Shown here: positions 8,823 to 16,873 of the stretch, one piece after another
How positions within the stretch are numbered: the first letter of the stretch is position 1
Layout: each line of letters opens with the position of its first letter
NCBI GenBank assembly: GCA_965660815.1
Contig: CBFIBG010000003.1
Span: forward strand, 1-64,000
Source of the DNA: Glaciecola sp965660815
GTDB taxonomy: Bacteria > Pseudomonadota > Gammaproteobacteria > Enterobacterales > Alteromonadaceae
Reading direction: 5' to 3'
DNA: 64,000 nt
Notes under the pieces: model-generated
Databases searched by the model: none
Seen by the model: only the letters and a program-made list of their open reading frames with translations
Told to the model about the DNA's origin: nothing
Program-made: the position numbers and the translations under genes

Positions 8823-9314
8823 TCAGAAATTGTCGATATCCAGAACTTTGTCGACATCTAGTAAAATAGCCATTTTTGAATTCACGTCACTGATCCCACA
8901 AACAAACTGCTTTTCAATATTCAGATCGAATTCGGTATTGCTCTCCAACTCCTGCTTATCAATGTGCAGAACTTCAGAGATTTGGTCGACAATGAAGCCG
9001 ACCGATTTAATTGTGTCGCTTAACTTAACCGTTACGATCAATACCACTGTTTCCCGAGAAGCCTTGACCTCTCCTTGCTGAAATCTAGTTTTAAGATCAA
9101 TTATAGGTATTATTGCACCACGAATATTTATCAACCCTTTGACACACGGATGGGCAAAAGGTACTCGAGTCATATCTTCATGTGTACGAATTTCTACGAC
9201 ACGTAAAATATCCACGGCATAAATGACATCATCGAGTTTAAAGCTTAACCACTCGTCTAACATTTCAAAGGTGATTGTTTCATCTATTTCAGGGGTTTCT
9301 AAAGACGATGTCAT
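8823..9314 (-). CDS. cheW: CheW chemotaxis coupling protein
   Basis: The 163-residue protein is a single CheW domain that links the receptor to CheA. It shows WLSFKLDDVIYAVDILRVVEI, the VPFAHPCVKGLINIRGAIIPIIDL core and a VGFIVDQISEVLHI strand. The start overlaps the cheA stop by four bases (ATGA), indicating translational coupling. The mcp start lies 25 bases downstream of its stop. Confidence 0.94.
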   Translation of the reverse strand: MTSSLETPEIDETITFEMLDEWLSFKLDDVIYAVDILRVVEIRTHEDMTRVPFAHPCVKGLINIRGAIIPIIDLKTRFQQGEVKASRETVVLIVTVKLSDTIKSVGFIVDQISEVLHIDKQELESNTEFDLNIEKQFVCGISDVNSKMAILLDVDKVLDIDNF

Positions 9315-11347
9315 AAGTCACAACCTCCACTTAGTTGCGTGAGTGCAGCCACATCAATAATGAGTGATACCGACCCATCTCCCAATATGGTTGCTCCTGA
9401 CATAGCTTCAATTTTTTGATAATTAGATTCGAGTGATTTGACAACTACTTGTTGGTGATTGGAGAGCTCATCAACAATCAGGCCGAAATGAACACCATCT
9501 TGTTCAACCACGACAATTAAGACAGAGCTGCAGTTCTGAGCATTGAGTTCTAGTCGTTCAGGGCAATTGAATATGGTCGCTAGATTCAAAAGTGGGATAA
9601 ATTTTTCACGCCATTTTAAAGACACTTCTTTATCCGCCACTAGATTTAGATCTTCAAATTTGATCTTAATTGATTCAATAATGGCTAGCATAGGCAGAAC
9701 ATATGTTTCACCAGCAACCTTTATGAGTTGTCCATCTAATATTGACAGGGTAAGGGGGAGGCGAATACGAAATTTAGTGCCTTCGCCTTCTATAGATTCC
9801 ACATCAATGCTACCACCAAGCGTCCTGATGTTTTGTCTTACCACATCCATACCGACGCCGCGACCCGAAATATCAGTCACTTCAGAAGCAGTAGAAAAAC
9901 CAGGTTTAAAAATTATCTCATTTATGGCGTCATCAGACAGGCTTTCAGTTTCTTTAATAAGCTTTTTCTCTATGGCTTTTTGGCGGAGCTTTTCTTTTTG
10001 TAGACCTTTACCATCGTCGCTTATTTCAATCACAATATTGCCGACTCGATGAAAAGCTTTTAGGGTTAATGTACCTTGTCTAGGTTTACCTAAAGCCTCG
10101 CGCTCGTCGGGCATTTCTATGCCGTGGTCGATGCTATTGCGAACCAAGTGAATTAGGGGATCACTTAATTCTTCTATTACGGTTTTATCCACTTCGGTGC
10201 CACCGCCATCAATTACCACTTTAATCTCTTTATTGAGCTGTCTGCTCATATCTCGGACTAATCGAGGAAATCGGCTAAAAGAGAAATCAATTGGCAACAT
10301 TCGAATCTGCATAATGCCTTCTTGCAAATCCCTAGTATGCTTTTCAAGCTCATTTAATCCTTTTTGCAAAAATTGCAGTTCTGGATAGCGAGTAATATCA
10401 TTAAACGTCCCTAGCATTGACTGCGTAATGACCAACTCACCTAATATATTGATGATGCCGTCTATTTTATCCAGATCAACACGAATCGATTGCTTGCTTT
10501 TAGCTGGCTTTGAACTGGTTTTGACATCGCTAGTGGCGGCTTCAACAGGCACTGAAGGAGCACAATTTAGGTTGGTTTCTGTCTCTCTAGTTTCTTCATC
10601 AGACAAATTTGACTCTAACAAATTACGTTCGTCTGGCTGAATAGAGATAACGGCTTCGTCCTCAATCCACATGAAAACATCACTTATATCTTCGCGAGTA
10701 ATCGCTTCTTTGGTGATAAGTTTTATACACCAACTCACATAAACATCTGTCACAGACAGTGAGGATAATTCAGGTACCTTAGATGTGTTACAACTAACTT
10801 CTATGTCCCCTAATTCGGCAATTTCCTCCAAATATCTAAGAGGCTCGTTACCGGTCATCAAAATTTTACTATCAGGAGAGAAATTAATGACCCAGTTACA
10901 GCATGATATATCTTGATTGGCATCTGTTACTGTGTTTTGACCATCGGCTGATTCGCATTGACCATCAATTAAAATAGATAGCTGTTGAGTAGTGTCTTTT
11001 ATTTTAGTCTCTTGTACAGCATTATCGTTCTGGTAGTGTTCAAGTAAGTTTCGAACACAGTCTAGACAATCAAATAAACAATCCACCACTTGTTGAGAAA
11101 ACTGTTTTTGGCCTGATCGAAGCTGGTCAAGCAACGTTTCCATAAAGTGAGTAAATTCAGCAAGCGCGGTCATTTTAAAAGTGGCACTTCCACCTTTTAA
11201 AGAATGCGCGACCCTAAAAATATCATTTATAGTGTCTTCATCAAACTCATCCGGAGAGAGAGTTAAAAGATATTGATCGACTTTATCTATCGAATCTGCG
11301 CTCTCTTCAAAGAAGATTTGTTTAAATTTATCTATGGGATCAGACAT
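9311..11347 (-). CDS. cheA: CheA chemotaxis histidine kinase
   Basis: The protein has 678 residues. An N-terminal Hpt domain carries His48 in RVAHSLKGGSATF. A linker of about 110-150 leads to a domain reading WVINFSPDSKILMTGNEPLRYLEEIAELG, the P2-like module found in many non-enteric CheA proteins. The P3 dimerisation segment begins at RVDLDKIDGIINILGELVITQS. The HATPase domain has HLVRNSIDHGIE (N box), ISDDGKGL (G1) and SGRGVGMDVV (G2). The protein ends with a CheW-like regulatory domain. All kinase motifs are intact. It phosphorylates CheY (11 bases upstream) and CheB in the same operon. Confidence 0.95.
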   Translation of the reverse strand: MSDPIDKFKQIFFEESADSIDKVDQYLLTLSPDEFDEDTINDIFRVAHSLKGGSATFKMTALAEFTHFMETLLDQLRSGQKQFSQQVVDCLFDCLDCVRNLLEHYQNDNAVQETKIKDTTQQLSILIDGQCESADGQNTVTDANQDISCCNWVINFSPDSKILMTGNEPLRYLEEIAELGDIEVSCNTSKVPELSSLSVTDVYVSWCIKLITKEAITREDISDVFMWIEDEAVISIQPDERNLLESNLSDEETRETETNLNCAPSVPVEAATSDVKTSSKPAKSKQSIRVDLDKIDGIINILGELVITQSMLGTFNDITRYPELQFLQKGLNELEKHTRDLQEGIMQIRMLPIDFSFSRFPRLVRDMSRQLNKEIKVVIDGGGTEVDKTVIEELSDPLIHLVRNSIDHGIEMPDEREALGKPRQGTLTLKAFHRVGNIVIEISDDGKGLQKEKLRQKAIEKKLIKETESLSDDAINEIIFKPGFSTASEVTDISGRGVGMDVVRQNIRTLGGSIDVESIEGEGTKFRIRLPLTLSILDGQLIKVAGETYVLPMLAIIESIKIKFEDLNLVADKEVSLKWREKFIPLLNLATIFNCPERLELNAQNCSSVLIVVVEQDGVHFGLIVDELSNHQQVVVKSLESNYQKIEAMSGATILGDGSVSLIIDVAALTQLSGGCDL

Positions 11348-11358
11348 TAGCGTAAGTA

Positions 11359-11721
11359 CTACTTCAACACTTTGCCAACAAGCTGAATAAACTTGTCAGG
11401 ATCGAAAGGTTTGACAATCCACCCAGTGGCGCCGGCCGCTTTTCCTTTTTGTTTGTGATCAGAGCTTGACTCAGTGGTCAGCATTAAAATAGGTGTGAAT
11501 TTATACTGCGCTTGCTCTCTTAGCTTCGACACCATAGTGAAACCATCCATCACCGGCATGTTGACATCAGAAATTATAAGATCATATTGATCTGCTAAGG
11601 CCAGTTTTAGGCCTTCTTCACCATTTTCAGCCTGAGCTACATGGTGTCCGTGTTCTTCGAGTTTAAACGCTACCATTTCGCGCATTGACGTTGCATCATC
11701 GACAGTTAAAACTTTAGCCAT
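11359..11721 (-). CDS. cheY: CheY-type single-domain response regulator
   Basis: The 120-residue receiver domain has D8/D9 in LTVDDATSMREM, phospho-acceptor D52 in IISDVNMPVMDGF, Thr in MLTTESS and Lys in IVKPFDPDKF. The frame extends upstream to a TTG at 11748. The ATG at 11721 starts exactly at the family N-terminus (MAKVLTVDD), so I prefer it. It is the first gene of the che operon. A GW substitution near alpha-4 (GATGWIVKPF) is typical of the CheY proteins of non-flagellar or accessory chemosensory clusters. It could act on the flagellar motor or on another output. Confidence 0.92.
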   Translation of the reverse strand: MAKVLTVDDATSMREMVAFKLEEHGHHVAQAENGEEGLKLALADQYDLIISDVNMPVMDGFTMVSKLREQAQYKFTPILMLTTESSSDHKQKGKAAGATGWIVKPFDPDKFIQLVGKVLK

Positions 11722-11967
11722 ATTTGAGATCGTCCGATATTTATCCAAAAAACTTATACTAAAGTTTATCTTCGAAACATTACAAAACTTTAATAAAAAG
11801 TTAAGATTTTATAAGAAACAGTTTTCATAGTTCAAAAAAATATATACTAAAGGCTAATTTTTTTCTTTAGAAATGACTATTGGTTCCGATACTGTTGAGA
11901 ATACGAGGGATATTTTTTGTGGCCGATTGACATCGTCTAGCCGCTTTACTAAAAGATGAATTTTTAA

Positions 11968-13119
11968 ATGAAACAAAAACTATTGGTAATTGGTTCGGTT
12001 GAAGAATCCGCAAACGTGCTGGAACTTATGTTTAGTGATAAATTTGAAGTAATTACTTTATCCGAAACAGAACGTGCGATCTCTTACATAGAAAAAGAAA
12101 AACCGGCACTGGCCATTTTTGATTGTGATCAACAAGACATTTCAGTGATAGAAGTCGCTGAAAAAGTCAATCAACTTCCCAACGTAGAGCGTTGCTCGAT
12201 GATAGCGCTTGGCTCTGAGGTAGAAGATGAACTTCTAAAGAAGATTTTTAAAGCTGGTATCGCCGACTTCGTAGAGAAGCCATTTAACGTAATCGCTTTT
12301 CATCAGCGCATCTCAAGGTTTTCCAGAGATGTAGAACAAATAAAAACTTTGCATGAAAACGATAAGCGCAAACACAATCTTGCGCAAACCGCGATGAAGC
12401 AATCCTCTTTTTATGGAAGCGGCTTAGACTTACTGGCGAAACTTAATAACGTGAACAATGTAGATAGCTTTTTGTCAATGGTGACACGTGCAATCGAGTC
12501 AATGGGCTATCATTGTGCCATCGAGTTTAGGTATCAAGAACAGACCTATTCTTTAGATTCTGACATTGGGCGCTTCAGTGATGTCGAGCAACGAGTTTTT
12601 GACTTACTAAAAGATAAGGGTCGGATTTATTCGTTCGGAAGTAGAATGATGTTCAACGATCAACAAGCATCACTTTTGATTAAAAATATGCCTATACAAG
12701 GTACATCATCCTACGATGCTGCCATCGACTTATTCGCAAAATTAATTCCAGCTCTGAACGCTCGGTTTTTGTCGTTACTGAATCAAATGACCATGCAGGA
12801 GTCCAGCAACACACTGACAAAGTCAATTGATATTATTAGGGAGCAATTAACCAATATGGAAATTGCGCGCAAAGATCGCATGCAAGAAATTGCAACCAGT
12901 ATCAGTCTAAGTTTTCACGAACTTGAATTGACAGAAGTACAAGAACAGTTCTTCTTGAATTTAATCGAAAAGAAACTCGAACAAAATACGTCTGATGAAA
13001 CCTTCAACAGTGTTGTAAATCTTTTAAAAGACTGTGCATCTAAGCTTGAAGCAGAATCCACACATGAAGAAACAGCAGATTCTGACGACCTAGAAGAAGA
13101 CGATATGGAATTATTCTAG
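11968..13119 (+). CDS. Degenerate receiver-domain protein, divergent from the che operon
   Basis: The protein has 383 residues. Residues 1-120 fold like a response-regulator receiver: an Asp at 52 (or 54) in LAIFDCD, and Lys in FVEKPFN. The usual acidic pair after beta-1 is missing, because the sequence reads VIGSVEE instead of VDD, so Mg-dependent phosphorylation is doubtful. The rest (about 150-350) is helical with an LLAKLNNVNNVDSFLSMVTRAIE segment and no domain I recognise, and the C-terminus is very acidic (DSDDLEEDDMELF). It starts about 245 bases from cheY on the opposite strand, sharing the regulatory region, so a role in the same pathway is likely. Its output is unknown. Confidence 0.78.
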   Translation: MKQKLLVIGSVEESANVLELMFSDKFEVITLSETERAISYIEKEKPALAIFDCDQQDISVIEVAEKVNQLPNVERCSMIALGSEVEDELLKKIFKAGIADFVEKPFNVIAFHQRISRFSRDVEQIKTLHENDKRKHNLAQTAMKQSSFYGSGLDLLAKLNNVNNVDSFLSMVTRAIESMGYHCAIEFRYQEQTYSLDSDIGRFSDVEQRVFDLLKDKGRIYSFGSRMMFNDQQASLLIKNMPIQGTSSYDAAIDLFAKLIPALNARFLSLLNQMTMQESSNTLTKSIDIIREQLTNMEIARKDRMQEIATSISLSFHELELTEVQEQFFLNLIEKKLEQNTSDETFNSVVNLLKDCASKLEAESTHEETADSDDLEEDDMELF

Positions 13120-13177
13120 GATTATGCTTTAGCGCATATCTTAAAACCCAATCTAATACATTTGACCTATCTTCACT

Positions 13178-13194
13178 AAAAAACTGCGTTTTTT
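13178..13194 (+). terminator. Weak AT-rich hairpin after the degenerate receiver gene
   Basis: AAAAAAC at 13178-13184 pairs with GTTTTTT at 13188-13194 around a three-base loop, giving a T-rich 3' side. It lies 58 bases after the upstream stop codon. The low G+C content makes it a weak terminator candidate. Confidence 0.35.
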
Positions 13195-13463
13195 GTTCAA
13201 CAACTCTAAAATTTCTTTAATTTCTTTGTCCTTTCATGACAAACCATTGTTAAACCATCCCATAATCCAACCATTTATGCCTTGCTGCAAAATTGAAAAG
13301 GCATCGTCCCCGGATCAATTAGAGCATTGAATAAATTTATCTCTACGATTTTAACAATAATTTAAAGAAATGAAGTATTTTTTATAAGTCACTTGAAGCA
13401 ATACTGTCTCAGTGTAATATGGGCAAATGTATACAGTTGCAGAACATGTAGACGTGTACTGGG

Positions 13464-13469
13464 TATAAT
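13464..13469 (+). promoter_or_regulatory. Candidate -10 element of the LuxO-like gene
   Basis: A perfect TATAAT lies 38 bases upstream of the ATG at 13508 and is preceded by GGG. No good TTGACA lies at 16-18 bases spacing; the best is TTGCAG at 13436-13441, which is 22 bases away. If it is a real promoter it probably needs an activator. Confidence 0.35.
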
Positions 13470-13507
13470 GAGCAAGAATCCATTATTAGTAAACAAGGCG
13501 GTAACAA

Positions 13508-14914
13508 ATGGAAGAACAGTTTTCTCTGTTGATGGTTGAAGACAGCGAAGTATTATCAGAATTATATAAGTCATTCTTAGCCGACAGTCCTTATGAAGTA
13601 CATTCAGTTTATACCGTAGCCGCTGCTGCTGAAGCCTTTAATAAATACAAGCCTCAAATAGTTCTTCTCGATATAAGATTACCAGACGGTAATGGTCTTG
13701 ATTTTTTGCAAACAATCGTCGCCACACCAGAGCCTCCTGAAGTTATTGTCATGACCGCTCAAGATACCGGGGTATCTGCAGACACAGCAATAAATTTGGG
13801 TGCGCTCGATTTTTTAACTAAGCCATTCGATGCCAGCAGGCTTCGAGTCACATTAAATAATGCTTGTAGACGTATTAAACTTGCACAACGAGCTGAGCTT
13901 CTAAGTCAATACGAGCGGACTAGCTACGCTAAGTTTATTGGTGGCTCTCTTCCAATGCAGGCAGTTTATAAAACCCTAGAGTCGTTAGCAGCAACAGATG
14001 CTAGTGCATTTATACTTGGTGAGAGTGGCACGGGAAAAGAACTTGCCGCTGAAGCTATCCATGCCTACAGTAAACGTTCGAAGCAAGCATTCATGGCAAT
14101 AAATTGCGGTGCGATTCCCTCCGAATTGATGCAAAGTGAATTATTTGGTCACGTTAAAGGCGCATTTACCGGCGCAAGCTCGGGACGAGTAGGTGCAGCA
14201 GCTCTGACTAATGGCGGTACACTGTTTCTCGATGAAATATGCGAGATGAGTCTATCTCTACAAAAGAAACTCCTTCGCTTTATTCAAACTGGTACATTCA
14301 ATAAGGTAGGGAGCGATAAACTTCAAAAGGTAGACGTGCGATTTATATGCGCGACCAATAAAGATCCTTTGCGCGAGGTTACTGCCGGCCGCTTCAGGGA
14401 AGATTTATTTTATCGTCTACACGTGGTGCCGCTGAGGATGCCCCCACTTCGCGAACGCGGTGAGGATATAATCACTTTAGCTAAATCTTTTCTCACCCGA
14501 TACAGCGAGCGCGATTCAAAAAAATTTGACGGATTGTCTGATGATGTTAAGCGAGCATTTTTGAGATATCCATGGCCTGGTAATGTAAGGCAATTACAAA
14601 ACGTAATTCAACAGATTGTAGTGCTCAATAATGGCGGCTTGGTTGAGGAAAGAATGTTGCCAAACTTCTTAATTGAAGGTCTTATAGAACAATCCTCTGA
14701 ACCGCTCCACGGCAGCCTTAATTCCACTAGGCACAACTCTGATTACATGTTGCCACGTGACAACATACAGCCTCTATGGCTGCTCGAAAAACAGGCGATA
14801 GAGTCGGCCATAAAAGCATGTGGGGGCAATATCAACAAGGCCGCTGGGCTTTTAGAAGTTGCACCATCAACTTTGTATCGCAAGATGCGTGCATGGGAAG
14901 ATAAGACAGCGTGA
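13508..14914 (+). CDS. LuxO/NtrC-family sigma-54-dependent response regulator
   Basis: The protein has 468 residues. A receiver domain (1-125) carries D11 in VEDSEVLSELY, phospho-acceptor D55 in LLDIRLPDGNG and K in FLTKPFDASRLRV. The AAA+ domain (about 145-380) has Walker A GESGTGKE, the sigma-54 contact loop GAFTGA, Walker B GGTLFLDEI and an arginine-finger region. A Fis-type helix-turn-helix ends the protein (GGNINKAAGLLEVAPSTLYRKM). The RLRVTLNNACRR boundary and the overlapping Hpt gene downstream make it a LuxO homologue. In vibrios LuxO-P with sigma-54 drives Qrr small RNAs; the target here is unknown. An AAGG ribosome-binding site precedes the ATG. Confidence 0.88.
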   Translation: MEEQFSLLMVEDSEVLSELYKSFLADSPYEVHSVYTVAAAAEAFNKYKPQIVLLDIRLPDGNGLDFLQTIVATPEPPEVIVMTAQDTGVSADTAINLGALDFLTKPFDASRLRVTLNNACRRIKLAQRAELLSQYERTSYAKFIGGSLPMQAVYKTLESLAATDASAFILGESGTGKELAAEAIHAYSKRSKQAFMAINCGAIPSELMQSELFGHVKGAFTGASSGRVGAAALTNGGTLFLDEICEMSLSLQKKLLRFIQTGTFNKVGSDKLQKVDVRFICATNKDPLREVTAGRFREDLFYRLHVVPLRMPPLRERGEDIITLAKSFLTRYSERDSKKFDGLSDDVKRAFLRYPWPGNVRQLQNVIQQIVVLNNGGLVEERMLPNFLIEGLIEQSSEPLHGSLNSTRHNSDYMLPRDNIQPLWLLEKQAIESAIKACGGNINKAAGLLEVAPSTLYRKMRAWEDKTA

Positions 14915-15660
14915 TTCGAAAACTATATGAGATCTTTCCAGCGGTTATTATATGTGATGAGTCCTCGCATCTAATTGAGGTTAGTTCCAAACTAAGTGAC
15001 TATTTGAATGCCGAAACCATAGGCATGCCAATGTCTCGTTTTCTAAACATAGATGAGCTTCAAGACGACTATTTTAAGCCGGTAGATACGATAACCCCAC
15101 CTACCCTAGTCAGATGCTATGACAAAAAAGAACGGTTTCAGCTAGTTGGGCAAAGCCTCCAACTAATTGATAACGAGACGTTATTATTGGTATTTGTTGG
15201 TCAACTACTCCCATATACTAATAAAGCAAACAGGCAAATGATCCTCGAACCAAGCAATAATAAACTAATCAAACAAAGTAATTCGCATTCGCTTGCGGCT
15301 ACAGGCAATCAGTCGACTAGACAACTCCTTGATAGCTCAAAATTAAAAAAACTGGAATCACAAATAGGTAGAAGTATTCTAGAGAAGTTAGTGTCAAAAT
15401 TTTGCATTGAAGCAACGAAAGATTATCAAGCAATTTTTGAAGCAGACGGTCATGAACAACTCGCGGGAGCGTCGCATAAGCTTATTAGCCCGTGTCAGAG
15501 TTTTGGTCTGTTGAGCGTCGCCGATGAACTACGCCGTATTCAACTGACGAGTGAGTCTTTTAAGGATATTGACATACAGGATTTAAAAGATACGCATGCA
15601 CTATTGATTGAATCAATGAAGTGCCTATCGGATTTTATGAATCACACTCAGCATAAATAA
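14911..15660 (+). CDS. PAS-like/Hpt phosphotransfer protein (LuxU-like role)
   Basis: The protein has 249 residues and starts with GTG in a GTGA overlap with the LuxO-like stop, so the two are translationally coupled. The N-terminal part (1-100) reads like a PAS fold (AVIICDESSHLIEVSSKLSDYLN, then IGMPMSRFLNIDEL). A low-complexity linker rich in Asn, Ser and Gln (about 105-145) leads to an Hpt four-helix domain with His189 in LAGASHKLISPCQSFGL. In vibrios LuxU is a lone Hpt domain of about 114 residues, so the added sensory-like domain is unusual. It probably passes phosphate from a hybrid kinase to the LuxO-like regulator. Confidence 0.8.
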   Translation: MIRKLYEIFPAVIICDESSHLIEVSSKLSDYLNAETIGMPMSRFLNIDELQDDYFKPVDTITPPTLVRCYDKKERFQLVGQSLQLIDNETLLLVFVGQLLPYTNKANRQMILEPSNNKLIKQSNSHSLAATGNQSTRQLLDSSKLKKLESQIGRSILEKLVSKFCIEATKDYQAIFEADGHEQLAGASHKLISPCQSFGLLSVADELRRIQLTSESFKDIDIQDLKDTHALLIESMKCLSDFMNHTQHK

Positions 15661-15697
15661 TATGCTTATTGCAGGTTGACGAGGATGGTTCATGTGT

Positions 15698-16129
15698 TTA
15701 ATCCCGTGCTTTAACTAGTTCATAATCAATTGTATTTGTGTGAAGATTATCTACATAAATCTCGACTTGGTATTTTCCAACTATGTCGCTAACGTCTGTT
15801 TTTAAAAATATAGCACCTCGGCCTACCACGTCCATAGGCTCGCTCATTACCTTAGCTTTTTCCCCGCCGAAATTTACCGGCAAAACATGAACTGCACTCA
15901 AGATGAATGATGCGTTGTCGTGTCGTGATACAACTACACCGTAAAGTGTAGACTCGTTTCCCGTGCGCAAAGGAATTGTTTTTGTTGGCTTGAATCCTAC
16001 AGGTTGTCCCCGCTCGTTTTGCAAAACAACACCAAAATCAATGGAATATAAAGAATTCCCGGCGCCGCTTTCTGCAAACGCGTTTACATTAAACAGTAAA
16101 CATATTAGAAAGAATGTAATTTTTAACAT
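15698..16129 (-). CDS. Secreted protein of unknown function, possibly DUF3859-like
   Basis: The protein has 143 residues with a clear signal peptide (MLKITFFLICLLFNVNAFAE, cleavage after about residue 19). The mature part is beta-rich, with YSIDFGVVLQNERG, TKTIPLRTGNESTLYGVVV and GKYQVEIYVDN. The layout of a 'DFG' first strand, a central strand and a final K-Y-x-V-E-I-Y strand recalls DUF3859, but that match is weak. Its start overlaps the stop of the upstream frameshifted gene by seven bases, so they form an operon. Periplasmic or surface location is inferred. Confidence 0.6.
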   Translation of the reverse strand: MLKITFFLICLLFNVNAFAESGAGNSLYSIDFGVVLQNERGQPVGFKPTKTIPLRTGNESTLYGVVVSRHDNASFILSAVHVLPVNFGGEKAKVMSEPMDVVGRGAIFLKTDVSDIVGKYQVEIYVDNLHTNTIDYELVKARD

Positions 16130-16873
16130 AGCCTTGCTCGACTAACCAATGATTTACAACGATAACGAGATATTAGTATGAGAAGTGCAGCAATCATCAA
16201 ATGAATCGTAGTGGGCTGACTTACCTCAACCACGTCAACGTCTATCGGCCCCGTCGACGCTAGCAACATCTGTTTATTTGTTGCTTCAGCACTGGAAAAA
16301 TCCGTATTCATTACTACAAACGAATCTATCCCCCCCATGAGCTTACTTAAGCTAGTGATCGCTCGAGTGATATCGTCACGCGTTTCATTATTACGCCCCA
16401 CGATGTTTTGCACAGAATTTCTCTCAAAAGCAACCATGTTGGACTTATCAAAGACAAATTCGCGTTTAAAGCTGGGGGACACGGCATACCTAATCGCTTG
16501 TTCTACGCTAGATTTCCCAGTAAATGGTTGCGCGATTAAGGCGACTGTTTCTGACAGGCTTAACGCTGGATCTTTGGGTACACTCAATGCCCAACTTATC
16601 AATATATAATCCGTTGAGCCTGTATTACGCGTTATTAACTGAGTAGCAATTGTATCTTTCTCTATTTGAGTGGGTGCTTGGCGAGTGTTAGGTTGAGGAA
16701 AAAACGCTCTTTACTGTGCGAAGAGCGTCCTTGTACATTAGATCTTGGACGATTGTATCTGCATCGCGTAAATCTATCGAGTCAAATTGCTCTTTGCCAT
16801 TGACTGTTCCCAAAGCAATACTGCTGAGACATAGTGACAATAAAGCAGTAATAATTGATATTCGTCGTTTCAT
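16123..16873 (-). pseudogene. Frameshifted secreted protein with a PEP-CTERM-like tail
   Basis: Two overlapping frames make one protein of about 260 residues. The first (start ATG 16873) has a signal peptide (MKRRISIITALLSLCLSSIA) and reads to SVFSST with a stop at 16688-16690. The second is open from 16710 to 16123 without its own good start. Removing one base from the A6 run at 16699-16704 (T6 on the coding strand) joins them as KSVFPQPNTRQAP. The C-terminus reads VSQPTTIHLMIAALLILIS followed by RYRCK, that is a V-x-x-P motif, a hydrophobic helix and basic residues, as in PEP-CTERM sorting signals. It could be a real mutation, phase variation, slippage or a sequencing error. Confidence 0.6.

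Larger units (their letters stand above)
13120..13507. other. Intergenic region upstream of the LuxO-like gene
   Basis: This AT-rich stretch of 388 bases has no credible ORF. It contains an A6C/GT6 hairpin at 13178-13194 and an imperfectly placed 7-base inverted repeat (ATGCCTT at 13277-13283 and AAGGCAT at 13298-13304). A TATAAT at 13464-13469 lies 38 bases before the next start codon. In vibrios the qrr1 small RNA lies beside luxO, so I looked for a Qrr-like sequence or a sigma-54 promoter here and could not recognise either. Confidence 0.5.

Noticed and set aside
11927..11955. TTGACA-N17-TAAAAG upstream of the degenerate receiver gene
   Set aside because: The transcript would start only about six bases before the ATG, giving a leaderless mRNA; too uncertain to list as a promoter.
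13120..13507. Possible Qrr-like small RNA beside the LuxO-like gene
   Set aside because: I found no sigma-54 promoter pattern (TGGCAC-N5-TTGC) and no Qrr-like hairpins with a terminal U run; only weak inverted repeats.
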